A stretch of 64,000 nucleotides of DNA from Sphingobacterium thalpophilum (GCF_038396785.1 NZ_CP151087.1:4154001-4218000); one strand, 5' to 3'; shown: positions 54,164 through 63,560, counted from the first letter of the stretch. Translations and numbers: made by a program. Notes: generated by a model from the letters alone, not told the origin.

Positions 54164-55456
54164 CTATTTCTCCGTTTGCTGTTTTATCCAGTTGAACCAT
54201 TCGTTCTTTTGATCCGGATGGGTCCAGTGTCCTGTCTCCTTGTAGATGCGCAATGTTTTTGGTGCGTTGATGCCATTATAGCTAGCATACATGGAAGTCG
54301 GTGGGCAAATTATATCGTTGAATCCCCAGGAATAGAATCCCGGTACTGTAATGCGTTTGGCAAAGTTGACCACATCGTAATACGATAACGTTGTTTCGAT
54401 ATCACGGATGCCTTTTAAGGCACTGTAATTTGCTGGAGCAAAATAGTGGGGCCATCCACCAGCACGTTGATGCAGGTAGCCCGTCACGTCCGACAGCGCA
54501 GGATAGAGTGCCGCAACTGCGGTCACACGTTTATCCAATGCTGTGGTTGCGATACTCAGCGCACCGCCCTGACTACCACCCATAACAACGAGGTTTTTTC
54601 CATCCCATTCAGGTAGTGAAGTGAGATAGTCGTTGGCTCGCAGACAACCTAAGTAGACACGCTTATAATAAAACTGATCTTTATCCTGCAGATTATAGTT
54701 ATAATATGCCTTCAAAGCACCTGCTGCTAGGTCTTTGTAGACCGCGGAGTCCAGGTCAACCGGAATGCCATGTATGCCAATGCTTAATACAATCATCCCT
54801 TTGGCGGCCAATTCAATCTCAGGGCCATAAGGGCGAACGCCAGCACCGGGCACACGCAATACAGCTGGATATTTACCCGGATCTGATGGCATGCTTAAAA
54901 TACCATATATTTTGCTATTTCCAACGTTGTTAAATGATACGCGATAGACGTCGACCTCTACAGTACTTTTGTCAGGAAGCAAAGTTTTGCTGGCCTCGAT
55001 GGGAACAGCCTGAAGTACTTTGACCGCCTTATCCCAGAACGAATTAAAATCCACCGGATTTTGTTGTGTAGCAATGATTTTTTCGGGTGAAAATCCGATT
55101 GTGCATAGCTTTTTGGTCTGCTTTCCATTTTTAGTCACAATAACAGTACAACGCAGAAAGCCTGGTTTCTTCAGTGTGAAAGGAGCACTTTTAAAATGCC
55201 CCTGAAAGGACGGTATCTGTGCACTGACAAAAGGGCTGACCATTTCGGGACCTATTTCGTAATACACACTATCGCTATGGAAAGCTTGTCCCCCCGCATT
55301 GACCTGAATATCAAAACTAACTTGATCGCCGGGTTTTGCGAGCCAGTTGTCGTACGCTGTATTAATCTGTATGTCTAATTTTTCGGTTTGCCCTTTACTG
55401 TTTATGGCACAGAACAGAAGCAAGGTTAGGAAAAGAAATTTGTTGATTTTTTGCAT
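54164..55456 (-). CDS. Exported acetyl (xylan) esterase, CE7-like
   Basis: A 430-residue protein: signal peptide (about 1-22), an N-terminal beta-domain (about 25-120) and an AXE1-type alpha/beta-hydrolase. The catalytic triad is Ser295 (GGSQGG), Asp381 (GFNDIICP) and His410 (TGHWTHPD). CE7 enzymes remove acetyl groups from oligosaccharides; pectin is heavily acetylated, so this fits the locus. It is the last gene of the operon that begins with the ribokinase gene. Confidence 0.9.
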   Translation of the reverse strand: MQKINKFLFLTLLLFCAINSKGQTEKLDIQINTAYDNWLAKPGDQVSFDIQVNAGGQAFHSDSVYYEIGPEMVSPFVSAQIPSFQGHFKSAPFTLKKPGFLRCTVIVTKNGKQTKKLCTIGFSPEKIIATQQNPVDFNSFWDKAVKVLQAVPIEASKTLLPDKSTVEVDVYRVSFNNVGNSKIYGILSMPSDPGKYPAVLRVPGAGVRPYGPEIELAAKGMIVLSIGIHGIPVDLDSAVYKDLAAGALKAYYNYNLQDKDQFYYKRVYLGCLRANDYLTSLPEWDGKNLVVMGGSQGGALSIATTALDKRVTAVAALYPALSDVTGYLHQRAGGWPHYFAPANYSALKGIRDIETTLSYYDVVNFAKRITVPGFYSWGFNDIICPPTSMYASYNGINAPKTLRIYKETGHWTHPDQKNEWFNWIKQQTEK

Positions 55457-55480
55457 AGTAGTAGAATGAATCTAAATGGA

Positions 55481-56482
55481 TTATTTCCCTGCTTCAATGA
55501 GCAGCAGCAATCCGAGAATAAATAAGCAAAACATAAATCCGAGCCACAGCATGGTCTGTTTGCTGGCGCCTTTGAATTCGCGCCAGATAAACACCCCCCA
55601 TAAGGCCGCAACCAAAGTTGCACCCTGACCTAATCCATAGGATATTGCTGGCCCGGCTTTACCCGCAGCAATTAGATTAAGGGAATTGCCTATTCCCCAA
55701 ATGATACCGCCGAGAATACCGACAAGGTGTACACTGAAATTACCTTTAAAATAATCGCTATAACGAAGAGGTGATCCCGCTAGTGGCCTTTTCATGAGTA
55801 AGGTGTTGAAAATAAAATTGCTCAATAAGATACCGCATGAAAAGATAAATACTGCCGTATAGGGCGTCATTTTTCCGATTGCTGGCGACTCAAAATTATT
55901 CAGGTCCATGGCGGATGCTATAAATCGATAAAATAACGACATCAACAGCCCTGCGAGCAGGCTAAGAAAAATTCCTTTCGAGGAAAGTTTCTGCTGATTT
56001 TTCATCATTCTTTTATAGGCAAAAGCATTGATTACAATGGCCACCGCGATACAGGCTACTCCAACAAATAGGAGGGATGGATTACCTTGCATTGCTGCAA
56101 TATAGTTGATAAGTACTCCTAAAATCAATGCTGTACCGATACCAACCGGAAATGCAACAGCCATACCTGCCAGGGAGATCGCTGATGAGAGTAGGATATT
56201 GGCAGCATTGAAGATAATCCCACCAAGTAAGGCATTGCAAATATTGCTTCCCTCTGCTTGTTGCAGATCAGCGACAAACGGTCTGCCGAGCTCGCCATAA
56301 CTGCCTAGTGTAAAGGCAAACAGTAACGAAAGGAGAAAAATGCCGAGCACATAATCCCAGTAGAAAAGTTCATAGCGCCAGCTTTTGTTGGCTAGTTTTT
56401 GGGTATTTGCCCAAGAACCCCAGCAGATCATCGTAATGATGCAGAAGATGATGGCTTGGGTATAGCTTGTTACAATAAACAT
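55481..56482 (-). CDS. GRP-family sugar transporter, RhaT/RbsU-like
   Basis: A 333-residue protein with about ten transmembrane helices. MICWGSWANTQKLA and GGIIFNAANILLSSAISLAGMAVAFPVGIGTAL are hallmarks of the glucose/ribose porter group in the drug/metabolite superfamily. It should import a monosaccharide by proton symport. It sits between a GH127-like glycosidase and an esterase, with a PfkB kinase first in the operon, so the three probably release, import and phosphorylate one sugar. The sugar is not evident. Confidence 0.85.
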   Translation of the reverse strand: MFIVTSYTQAIIFCIITMICWGSWANTQKLANKSWRYELFYWDYVLGIFLLSLLFAFTLGSYGELGRPFVADLQQAEGSNICNALLGGIIFNAANILLSSAISLAGMAVAFPVGIGTALILGVLINYIAAMQGNPSLLFVGVACIAVAIVINAFAYKRMMKNQQKLSSKGIFLSLLAGLLMSLFYRFIASAMDLNNFESPAIGKMTPYTAVFIFSCGILLSNFIFNTLLMKRPLAGSPLRYSDYFKGNFSVHLVGILGGIIWGIGNSLNLIAAGKAGPAISYGLGQGATLVAALWGVFIWREFKGASKQTMLWLGFMFCLFILGLLLLIEAGK

Positions 56483-56523
56483 GTCTTCTTGTTGAGTCTG
56501 TTAATATTTGAGAAAGGGTACTA

Positions 56524-58383
56524 TTATCGACTTATAGCAGGAACCCAGAGCGTCGAAAAACCTCCAGTTTGACTGGCATCGGCATAAGGTACAAATACCA
56601 GCGATTGCTGCCCATTGTCTGCGGTTTTGATCTCGGTGGCGTAAGCTAATGTTCCAACCCAGCCTTTCGGTAACTTGTCCTGTGCATCGGTCAGTTTGAT
56701 ATTGTCTTGAAGCGGATAAACAAATTTTGTTTTATCCAGCTGGAGCTGCGGATTCAGTGATTGATCCAGGGCAAAGATCTGCGGTCCCCTTTTTAATGTA
56801 AAGCTATTGGGATAAGTTTTCCCACCATTGATAATTTCTGTTTCTATATCAAAAGAAACGACGATTTTATCCTTGTCTTTCCATTGGCGCTCGATTTTTA
56901 GCAATTGATCGGGACCAGATTCATAGCTTTTGCCATTGACTGTTGCTGTATAGTTTTTAGCCCATTCCGGAACGCGCAATTGAAGTGGAAATTGTGCTGA
57001 GCCTGGAATATGAACTTGTACAGTCGCGGTTCCCTTTCTTGGAAATTCACTTGTAAGGGTAAGTTCCAACGGTATGGTCTTTTGGGATGAAGTCTTGATA
57101 TTCTCTTTGATCTGTGCCGGTTCATATAGCAATAATGTCGGGATATTGTTGAGCATACCAAAATTCAAGTAGGGGATAAGTGCTATTCCTCGTGGAACGC
57201 TGCTCAGGCAGCAGGTGATATTACAGCGGTAGGGTTTTTCGCCAATAAGAGGCGTATAGTAACTTACACAGCCAGTCTGCGGATTTTCGGCACCGAGTAG
57301 GTGGTTGTAGATCGTTTTTTCAATTTCATTATAATATTTTAGATCGCCAGTAATTGAAAAAAGCTGTGTATTGAATTGAAGCCAAGTCGTGGTGACACAG
57401 CCTTCCCCCATGTGGGCCGAGGTGTCGGCCAGGAGGTAATGGTTGTCCTGAAATCGCTCATGATCACTGGATGTACCTGTTGCAAATAATCTGTTGGCGC
57501 TGATATCATCGAAGGTGTAATTGATGACCTGAAGTAATTGACTATCCCCAGTCAGACGGTACATCTTGACCAGTCCGACGATATTTGAAAGCATCTCATA
57601 GGCTTTGGCATTAGCTACTTTATCGACGCGTTTATGCTTTAAAATGGAGTTAACAATAGCTGGACCACCTTCAAAGTCATATGCGCGAATGATGTAACGG
57701 CAAAATTCAAGATATTTTTTGTCGCCAGTCCATCGGTATAGATCTAGCATCGGGTCAATGACGGAAGTTGCGGCCATGCCGACATGCGATCCTGATTTCA
57801 GAATATTTTTTTTTCCGGGGGTATCGCCGAAAGTGCTGCAAAGGAGGTCGCCAATTTGTACAGCTGCTTTCAATGCCTTGGTATCTCCAACGGCGCCATA
57901 GTAAGCAAGCAATCCAAAGAGATCATATTTATGCACCCAGACATCCCAGGAGGTCCAACGGTTTTCAGCCAGGTAAGTGCCCAGATATCCATCTGTATCC
58001 TGTGTTTCGAGCAGGCGATGAAACATGCGGTCCATCTGTTGTTTCAGTCGCGGATCTTTGGTGACAATCCAGGTATTTGCTGCTGCCTCAAGATATTTTC
58101 CAATATGCTCACCGATCCATCGTTGTTTTCCGGGACGGTTTTCAAAACCAGCTAATAAACCTTCTTCATCAACCTGAAGCAGTCTTTTTTCGAGATTAAG
58201 CTGATAACGATTACCCAAATAGCCACTGATCCGATCTATTTGAGGAAGTTCAAGGTCATAGCGAGAGGGCACGACATAGTCGACTTTTGGGTTTGCTGCT
58301 GCGGTAATCAGCTGTGCTTTAGAATGCTGAATCGAGGTAAACAGCAGCAATACTGTAGCTGTTAAAATAAGACGAAGAGACAT
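56524..58383 (-). CDS. GH127-like glycosidase (DUF1680)
   Basis: A 619-residue exported protein (signal peptide about 1-23, HSKAQ) with an (alpha/alpha)6 barrel and a C-terminal beta-sandwich. In characterised GH127 beta-L-arabinofuranosidases a glutamate and zinc-bound cysteines form the active site; here Glu327 and Cys329 (GEGCVTT) and Cys387, Cys391, Cys392 (CNITCC) occupy those places. The spacing CxxxCC differs from the usual CxCC. The family also includes an enzyme for aceric acid in rhamnogalacturonan II. It lies between the ribokinase and transporter genes. Confidence 0.85.
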   Translation of the reverse strand: MSLRLILTATVLLLFTSIQHSKAQLITAAANPKVDYVVPSRYDLELPQIDRISGYLGNRYQLNLEKRLLQVDEEGLLAGFENRPGKQRWIGEHIGKYLEAAANTWIVTKDPRLKQQMDRMFHRLLETQDTDGYLGTYLAENRWTSWDVWVHKYDLFGLLAYYGAVGDTKALKAAVQIGDLLCSTFGDTPGKKNILKSGSHVGMAATSVIDPMLDLYRWTGDKKYLEFCRYIIRAYDFEGGPAIVNSILKHKRVDKVANAKAYEMLSNIVGLVKMYRLTGDSQLLQVINYTFDDISANRLFATGTSSDHERFQDNHYLLADTSAHMGEGCVTTTWLQFNTQLFSITGDLKYYNEIEKTIYNHLLGAENPQTGCVSYYTPLIGEKPYRCNITCCLSSVPRGIALIPYLNFGMLNNIPTLLLYEPAQIKENIKTSSQKTIPLELTLTSEFPRKGTATVQVHIPGSAQFPLQLRVPEWAKNYTATVNGKSYESGPDQLLKIERQWKDKDKIVVSFDIETEIINGGKTYPNSFTLKRGPQIFALDQSLNPQLQLDKTKFVYPLQDNIKLTDAQDKLPKGWVGTLAYATEIKTADNGQQSLVFVPYADASQTGGFSTLWVPAISR

Positions 58384-58418
58384 GATTATGTAAATAAGGT
58401 TAATAATTGAATTTCAGG

Positions 58419-59330
58419 TTATAAAATGTTGTATTCTTGCCAAAAAGGAATGGACGTCTGTGCTCCCATACGGGTAACAGAGATTGCTGCAGCTTTGGAA
58501 GCCAGTTTGACCGCATCGACGATCGGCATGTCCTTGGCAATACAGGCGGCAAGGACGCCACAGAACGTATCGCCTGCGGCGGTACTGTCCACTGCCTTGA
58601 CTTCTTCCGCCGGAATCTGAATATAGTCATCCTTTTCCTTGAGCAGTGAACCTTTAGCGCCTAGGGTAACAATGATTATACCCGGGCATTTTTGATATAA
58701 ATAGTCTGCCGCTAGGGCGGCCTCTTCCCAGTTTTCAATCGTCATGCCGGTATAAAATTGTGCTTCAGCTGTATTAAGCACGAGGATATCAACTTGTTGG
58801 AGTATTTTGTCTGGCAGGGCCTGTGCTGGGGCCGTGTTGAGTATAATTTTGGTATCATGCTGCACGGCAATGTCAATGGCCTGTTCGATGGTTTCTAGTG
58901 GAATTTCAAGCTGCATAAGTAATACTTTGCCGGAAATGATCTTATGCTTAACCGATTGAAGTTCCTTGGTTGTAAGTGTTGCATTGGCTCCCGGTGCGAC
59001 GAGAATACAATTCTCCCCTTTCGCATCCACGGAGATAAGGGCTATGCCCGAAGGATTTTCTTCGTCCCGGAAGATGGTGTCAACCTGAATGCCTTCTTGC
59101 TGGAAATGCGCAATAGCCTGCTGGCCGAAGATATCTGTACCAACTTTAGCGATAAAGGCGACTGCACTACGGGACCGCGCCGCAGCAACCGCCTGATTGG
59201 CTCCTTTGCCACCGGGGACCATAAAAAATTGACCACCTAAAATAGTTTCTCCGGGTGCAGGAAGATGTGCTGCCTTGACCACCATATCCGTATTTGAACT
59301 GCCTAAAACGACAATAGTTGCGCTGCTCAT
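58419..59330 (-). CDS. rbsK: Ribokinase-like PfkB sugar kinase
   Basis: A 303-residue PfkB kinase. GGKGANQAVAAARS (40-53) is the sugar-binding signature, and DSTAAGDTFCGVLAA near the C-terminus contains the catalytic Asp and anion hole. Overall it looks like ribokinase. It heads an operon with a GH127-like glycosidase, a GRP transporter and an acetyl esterase, so the real substrate may be a pectin-derived pentose rather than ribose. It is divergent from a GntR regulator. A TACTTTTG -7 box lies about 40 bp upstream. Confidence 0.85.
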   Translation of the reverse strand: MSSATIVVLGSSNTDMVVKAAHLPAPGETILGGQFFMVPGGKGANQAVAAARSRSAVAFIAKVGTDIFGQQAIAHFQQEGIQVDTIFRDEENPSGIALISVDAKGENCILVAPGANATLTTKELQSVKHKIISGKVLLMQLEIPLETIEQAIDIAVQHDTKIILNTAPAQALPDKILQQVDILVLNTAEAQFYTGMTIENWEEAALAADYLYQKCPGIIIVTLGAKGSLLKEKDDYIQIPAEEVKAVDSTAAGDTFCGVLAACIAKDMPIVDAVKLASKAAAISVTRMGAQTSIPFWQEYNIL

Positions 59331-59367
59331 AATAATTAGGTTTATACGCTGTTACTGAATTGATAAC

Positions 59368-59375
59368 CAAAAGTA
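59368..59375 (-). promoter_or_regulatory. Candidate -7 box of the rbsK operon
   Basis: TACTTTTG on the minus strand matches TAnnTTTG. The implied leader is about 30 nt. No TTTG was found at the right distance upstream. Confidence 0.45.
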
Positions 59376-59419
59376 CAGATTTCGTATTTCAGTTAATTAT
59401 AACGGCTATTTTTTTCGTA

Positions 59420-59437
59420 CAGGTAAGGGCAGGATAG
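59420..59437 (+). promoter_or_regulatory. Tandem CAGG(A)TA element between rbsK and gntR
   Basis: CAGGTA (59420-59425) and CAGGATAG (59430-59437) lie 10 bp apart in the divergent control region. This is the same element and spacing as upstream of phyH. A -7-like TATCTTAG (59477-59484) follows toward the GntR gene. Confidence 0.45.
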
Positions 59438-59562
59438 TTAAAGCAACATCATTCCTATTTTTTGATTTATATAAAGTATCTTAGTATATATTCTCCGAGA
59501 GGAAATAAGACCAGTGTAACTTATAAAGTTTTTAGCGTATTTATCATGTAGATGTTCAAGCT

Positions 59563-60606
59563 ATGAATATGACCAATGCAATAGCTCAATTTTTAAAAAT
59601 ACTTGAAATAAGTGACTTTTCTGCTACGCCCAAGTATCTGCAGTTAGCCAATACAATTGTTGATGCCGTTAAAAATGAAATTTTATCGAAAGATGATATG
59701 TTGCCTTCGATTAACGAGCTGAGCGGTTATCTTGATATTTCACGCGATACGGTGGAGAAAGCATACCGTTATCTAAAACAGCAGGAAATTATCGCATCTA
59801 ATCCGGGGAAAGGTTATTATATCAATAAAATAGATGTGCAGTCCAAGGTAAAGATCGCCCTCTTTTTAAATAAGCTCAGCACACATAAAAAAATTGTCTA
59901 TGACTCCTTTGCGCGTGAGTTGGGTGATTATGCCAATTTGGATTTATTTGTATACAACTCGGATCTTTCTTATCTGAATACGTTGCTTGGAAGTTTGACC
60001 AAGACGTATGATCATTACGTGCTATTTCCGCATTTCAAAGAAGGACGGGATAAAGCTCCGGATATCATCCGAAAAATTCCGGCAGAAAAACTCATGTTAT
60101 TGGGTCGTTTTATTGAGGATGTACCGGGCGAATTTCCTGCTGTTTATGAAAATTATGAGCAGGATATCTATAGTGCCCTGGAAGAGGCTAACGAGTCATT
60201 AAGTAAATATCAGATGCTCAAATTGGTCTTTCCAGATCATAGCGATTTTCCGAAAGCTATTATTAAAGGATTTTATAAATTCTGTCAGCAATATGCATTT
60301 GATCACGAATTGGTTGCCGATCTTCATCGTGAAAAGGTTGTAAAAGAGACTTGCTACATCAACATTATTGAAGATGACCTCGTCAAGTTACTGAATAAGA
60401 TTATACAGAAAAAATTGGTCATTGGGATGGATGTTGGGGTTATATCCTATAATGAAACACCATTAAAAAAATTTATATTGAATGGTATTACGACGATATC
60501 GACCGATTTTGAAATGATGGGACGATTGGCTGCCGAATTGATCCGAAGTAAATCCAAGGATCGGGTTGAAGTCCCATTCTATTTAAAGCTTAGGCCCTCC
60601 GTATAG
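59563..60606 (+). CDS. GntR-family regulator with LacI-type sugar-sensing domain
   Basis: A 347-residue protein. The N-terminal winged helix (about 15-85) includes LPSINELSGYLDISRDTVEKAYRYL, the GntR recognition-helix region. The rest (about 90-347) looks like a periplasmic-binding/LacI ligand domain, ending in IGMDVGVISYNETPLKKFI and TTISTDFEMMGRLAAELI. This architecture matches FucR-like sugar regulators of Bacteroidota. Divergent placement next to rbsK makes that operon its likely target. An intrinsic terminator follows at once. Confidence 0.88.
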   Translation: MNMTNAIAQFLKILEISDFSATPKYLQLANTIVDAVKNEILSKDDMLPSINELSGYLDISRDTVEKAYRYLKQQEIIASNPGKGYYINKIDVQSKVKIALFLNKLSTHKKIVYDSFARELGDYANLDLFVYNSDLSYLNTLLGSLTKTYDHYVLFPHFKEGRDKAPDIIRKIPAEKLMLLGRFIEDVPGEFPAVYENYEQDIYSALEEANESLSKYQMLKLVFPDHSDFPKAIIKGFYKFCQQYAFDHELVADLHREKVVKETCYINIIEDDLVKLLNKIIQKKLVIGMDVGVISYNETPLKKFILNGITTISTDFEMMGRLAAELIRSKSKDRVEVPFYLKLRPSV

Positions 60607-60607
60607 G

Positions 60608-60652
60608 TCAAAAAAAAGCAGGCTAATCAAGACGATTAGCGTGCTTTTTTTG
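60608..60652 (+). terminator. Intrinsic terminator after the GntR gene
   Basis: A run of A followed by AGCA-G-GCTAATC pairs with GATTAGC-G-TGCT and a run of T (about 20-bp stem with one G/G mismatch, 5-nt loop AAGAC). It begins right after the stop codon at 60606. Confidence 0.9.
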
Positions 60653-60714
60653 ACAGATATGATCTAGCCCTTTATGTATTATAGTGTAATATTAAAGAAG
60701 CAGCTCGTTTATTC

Positions 60715-61287
60715 TTATTTCTTTATCGTTTTTATAGGAAACAGGTCAATAACACCTTTTGCAACCTTGCTGATGTTATTAATTGCTTTTTCTGGGTTAT
60801 CAACATCGCCAGAGCCACGAGCCTGCCAAATCACTGCGTTTGTTTTACGATCGATGGCTTCGATAATCAAATGGCCGTAACGATAGCGTTCTTTTGCAAC
60901 TGGGTAATAGCCGCCGCCATAGTAATAAGGTGAAAACCATGGACGGTACCAGCCCCATGGACCACCCCAGCCGTAATAACCGCCACCACCATAGACCAAA
61001 CGGCTTTTATTGTTGACAATGGTAATATACCGAAATAGTAAATCAGGATTATCTTTAGAATATTGTAGGCCCTTTGCCTCCAACGCCGTATTCGCGGCAT
61101 CCAAGATATTGGCTTTGGCGATATCGTTGTCAAAATAAGACTTCGAAAGCGAGTCTACCGGAGGTAACCAAGCATAGGTCTTGAAAGGAGTAAAATCCAT
61201 CTTTTCTACCCGAGTGGTATTGTATTGATAAGACGAACATGATGCGAGTGCAACGCAAAGCACCAAAAATAATAGAATCTTTTTCAT
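60715..61287 (-). CDS. DUF4136 lipoprotein
   Basis: A 190-residue lipoprotein with the lipobox LASC (Cys17). The body is a DUF4136 domain, with FTPFKTYAWLPP near the start and a glycine/tyrosine/tryptophan-rich loop in the middle (GGGGYYGWGGPWGWYRPW). The segment EAIDRKTNAVIWQARGSGDVDNPEKA close to the end is the most conserved part of such proteins. The family is common in Bacteroidota envelopes; its function is not known. It stands alone. Confidence 0.85.
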   Translation of the reverse strand: MKKILLFLVLCVALASCSSYQYNTTRVEKMDFTPFKTYAWLPPVDSLSKSYFDNDIAKANILDAANTALEAKGLQYSKDNPDLLFRYITIVNNKSRLVYGGGGYYGWGGPWGWYRPWFSPYYYGGGYYPVAKERYRYGHLIIEAIDRKTNAVIWQARGSGDVDNPEKAINNISKVAKGVIDLFPIKTIKK

Positions 61288-61571
61288 CGTAGTAATTTAT
61301 TTATCAACTGTGATGAATCTACCATGAGTATTTTGTCGCCGTATTGGACAACCACACTCATGATGGTTCATGGCCTATATGGAACTTATATTTATTTAAC
61401 TAATTTGTTTTTATTCTTTATCCGCATACCTTTCAATTGTAAAAATAGTACAGTTGACGGTCTTTATGGCAATTGTTTTTTTACCGTCCGGGATGCTACT
61501 GTCCTTTTTGGTTTTACAATCTATTACTTTAGACAAAAAACTATAAATATGGTTTAATCCGAATTGTAAAA

Positions 61572-63215
61572 TTAATAGGGATATTTTGCCACCAACGGAA
61601 TCTGTCTTCCTGGACCAAAAGCTTTTGGACTAACACGCAGGATAGGCGGAGCTTGAAAACGTTTGAATTCCGCATTATTAACCAATTTACATACCCTTTC
61701 TACTAACGATTTTTCAAAGCCCATTGCTACAACCTCAGATCCCGCTTTCTCATTTTCGATAAGTTCAAAGAGGATTTGATCCAATAGATCGTATTCGGGT
61801 AGCGAGTCCGAATCTTTTTGATCGGGTCGAAGTTCCGCAGAGGGTGCTTTTTCAATGGTATTGACTGGAATGATCTCCCTTTCTCGATTGATATAGCGCG
61901 CTAAATCGTAGGCTTTGGATTTGTAAACATCACCGATTACAGAGATGGAACCTGCCATATCACCATAGAGTGTACCATATCCTACAGCAGCCTCACTTTT
62001 GTTGGATGTATTGAGTAAAATATTGCCGAATTTATTGGAAGCGGCCATCAGAATTACCGCACGTGCGCGCGCTTGAATATTCTCTTCAGTCGTATCTGGC
62101 TGCAGCCCTTCAAAAAGAGGAGCTAAACTATGTTCGAAGGCATTGGCAATATCTTTGATCGGAACGATATAATGTTTGCAACCGGTATTGTTGACGAGAT
62201 CCATTGCATCTTTTATCGAATGGTCGGAAGAGTAGACCGATGGCATCAGTATGGCTAATACATTATCGGCACCCAGAGCCTCGCAGGCCAAAGCGGCAAC
62301 TAAGGCCGAATCTAGCCCGCCGGACAGACCTAAAACCGCCTTTTTGAAACCAGATTTTTGAAAATAATCACGTAGGCCAAGGATCAATGCATCATGTATA
62401 AGAGCCAGCTCAGTTATAGACTCTTTCGAAGAAGCTGTGGTGGAGGTTATATTTTGTTGATGATAGGTGACAAATTGAAGATCTTCTTCAAAGCTTTTTA
62501 GTTCAGCAATTTTTGTTCCTTCATTATTCAGGGCGATTGAACGGCCGTCAAAGATAATATCCATGTGAGCGCCAATTTGATTGACATAAATTAGCGGTCT
62601 GCCAGACTTTGTTACCTGTTGGCTGAGGACCTTGATCCGTTCATCAAAATGGGTATAGGAAAAAGGGGATGCCGCAATGTTGATGAGGAGGTCTGGATTT
62701 TCTTTTCTCAACTCTGCCATGGGGTCTCCAACGTAAGAATTGCCCCCTTCGTCATCATCCCACAAATCTTCACATATGGTTAAGGCGATTTTTACGCCGT
62801 TCAACTCGATACAATCAAAACGTCTGCTGGGTTCAAAATAACGATATTCATCAAATACATCGTAATCGGGCAAAAGGCCTTTTTTAACAATGTTTCGGAC
62901 TGCCCCATGCTCAATAAATACAGCGGTATTATAAAGCTCTTTGCCCTCAGGATCACTGTTTTTGACGGGTGCTCCGATGATACAGGCGATATCCTGACAA
63001 TGAGCAGCGATTTGATGAATAGCTTCATCGCATTGACGTTTAAAGGCCTTACTTCGCAAAAGATCCTTGGCAGGATAACCACCAATTGCAAGTTCGGCAA
63101 AAATAATAAGATCGGCTGTTGCTTCTTTGGCCTGTTGGATCGCGCTAATTATTTTTTTAGTATTTGCTTCAAAATTACCGATATGGTAATTCAATTGTGC
63201 TAAAGCTATTTTCAT
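61572..63215 (-). CDS. nadE: Glutamine-dependent NAD+ synthetase
   Basis: A 547-residue two-domain enzyme. The N-terminal nitrilase-type glutaminase (about 1-260) has the triad Glu41, Lys112 and Cys148 (LTICEDLW). The C-terminal synthetase (about 270-547) has the ATP-pyrophosphatase loop GLSGGLDSALVA (297-308). It amidates deamido-NAD+ using glutamine nitrogen. It is a single-gene unit. Confidence 0.96.
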   Translation of the reverse strand: MKIALAQLNYHIGNFEANTKKIISAIQQAKEATADLIIFAELAIGGYPAKDLLRSKAFKRQCDEAIHQIAAHCQDIACIIGAPVKNSDPEGKELYNTAVFIEHGAVRNIVKKGLLPDYDVFDEYRYFEPSRRFDCIELNGVKIALTICEDLWDDDEGGNSYVGDPMAELRKENPDLLINIAASPFSYTHFDERIKVLSQQVTKSGRPLIYVNQIGAHMDIIFDGRSIALNNEGTKIAELKSFEEDLQFVTYHQQNITSTTASSKESITELALIHDALILGLRDYFQKSGFKKAVLGLSGGLDSALVAALACEALGADNVLAILMPSVYSSDHSIKDAMDLVNNTGCKHYIVPIKDIANAFEHSLAPLFEGLQPDTTEENIQARARAVILMAASNKFGNILLNTSNKSEAAVGYGTLYGDMAGSISVIGDVYKSKAYDLARYINREREIIPVNTIEKAPSAELRPDQKDSDSLPEYDLLDQILFELIENEKAGSEVVAMGFEKSLVERVCKLVNNAEFKRFQAPPILRVSPKAFGPGRQIPLVAKYPY

Positions 63216-63268
63216 ATGCTATTAATCGTCTAACTAAATAAGATACCAATTGATGTTGGATCTTCTCA

Positions 63269-63276
63269 CAAATTTA
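63269..63276 (-). promoter_or_regulatory. Candidate -7 box of nadE
   Basis: TAAATTTG on the minus strand matches TAnnTTTG. The implied leader is about 45 nt. The -33 element is not clear. Confidence 0.45.
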
Positions 63277-63523
63277 TTTCTTTTTTTTGATACTCAGACC
63301 GCCCTTAGTCGAATAAAAGCGCTAAATTATCTTCCGATCAATTGAAGGACATTGTATTACCAGCTATGGCCTGTAAGTGGAATGAATGCACAGTGAGTCC
63401 ATGTTGAGTCTATCTGTTGAGCTGCTATCGTTGTAGATGTATGTTTTTTACAACGCGGGACGGTATTGAATGTGCTAAATTGTTTTAACGTAATTTTAAC
63501 AACGTTAAATGCTGTTAAATTTC

Positions 63524-63554
63524 TTGACATGAAAGCAGATCTGTAGTACCTTTG
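63524..63554 (+). promoter_or_regulatory. Plus-strand promoter with upstream TTAAC repeats
   Basis: TTG (63524-63526), 20 nt, then TACCTTTG (63547-63554), an exact TAnnTTTG box. Just upstream are TTTAACG (63484-63490) and CGTTAAA (63103+400, i.e. 63503-63509) as an inverted repeat, plus two more TTTTAAC/GTTAAAT units, which look like an operator array. Confidence 0.65.
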
Positions 63555-63560
63555 ATATAT

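Noticed and set aside
61324..61557. A 77-codon plus-strand frame between the DUF4136 gene and nadE
   Set aside because: Composition is erratic, no family resemblance or ribosome-binding site was seen, and it is antisense to the space between two minus-strand units.
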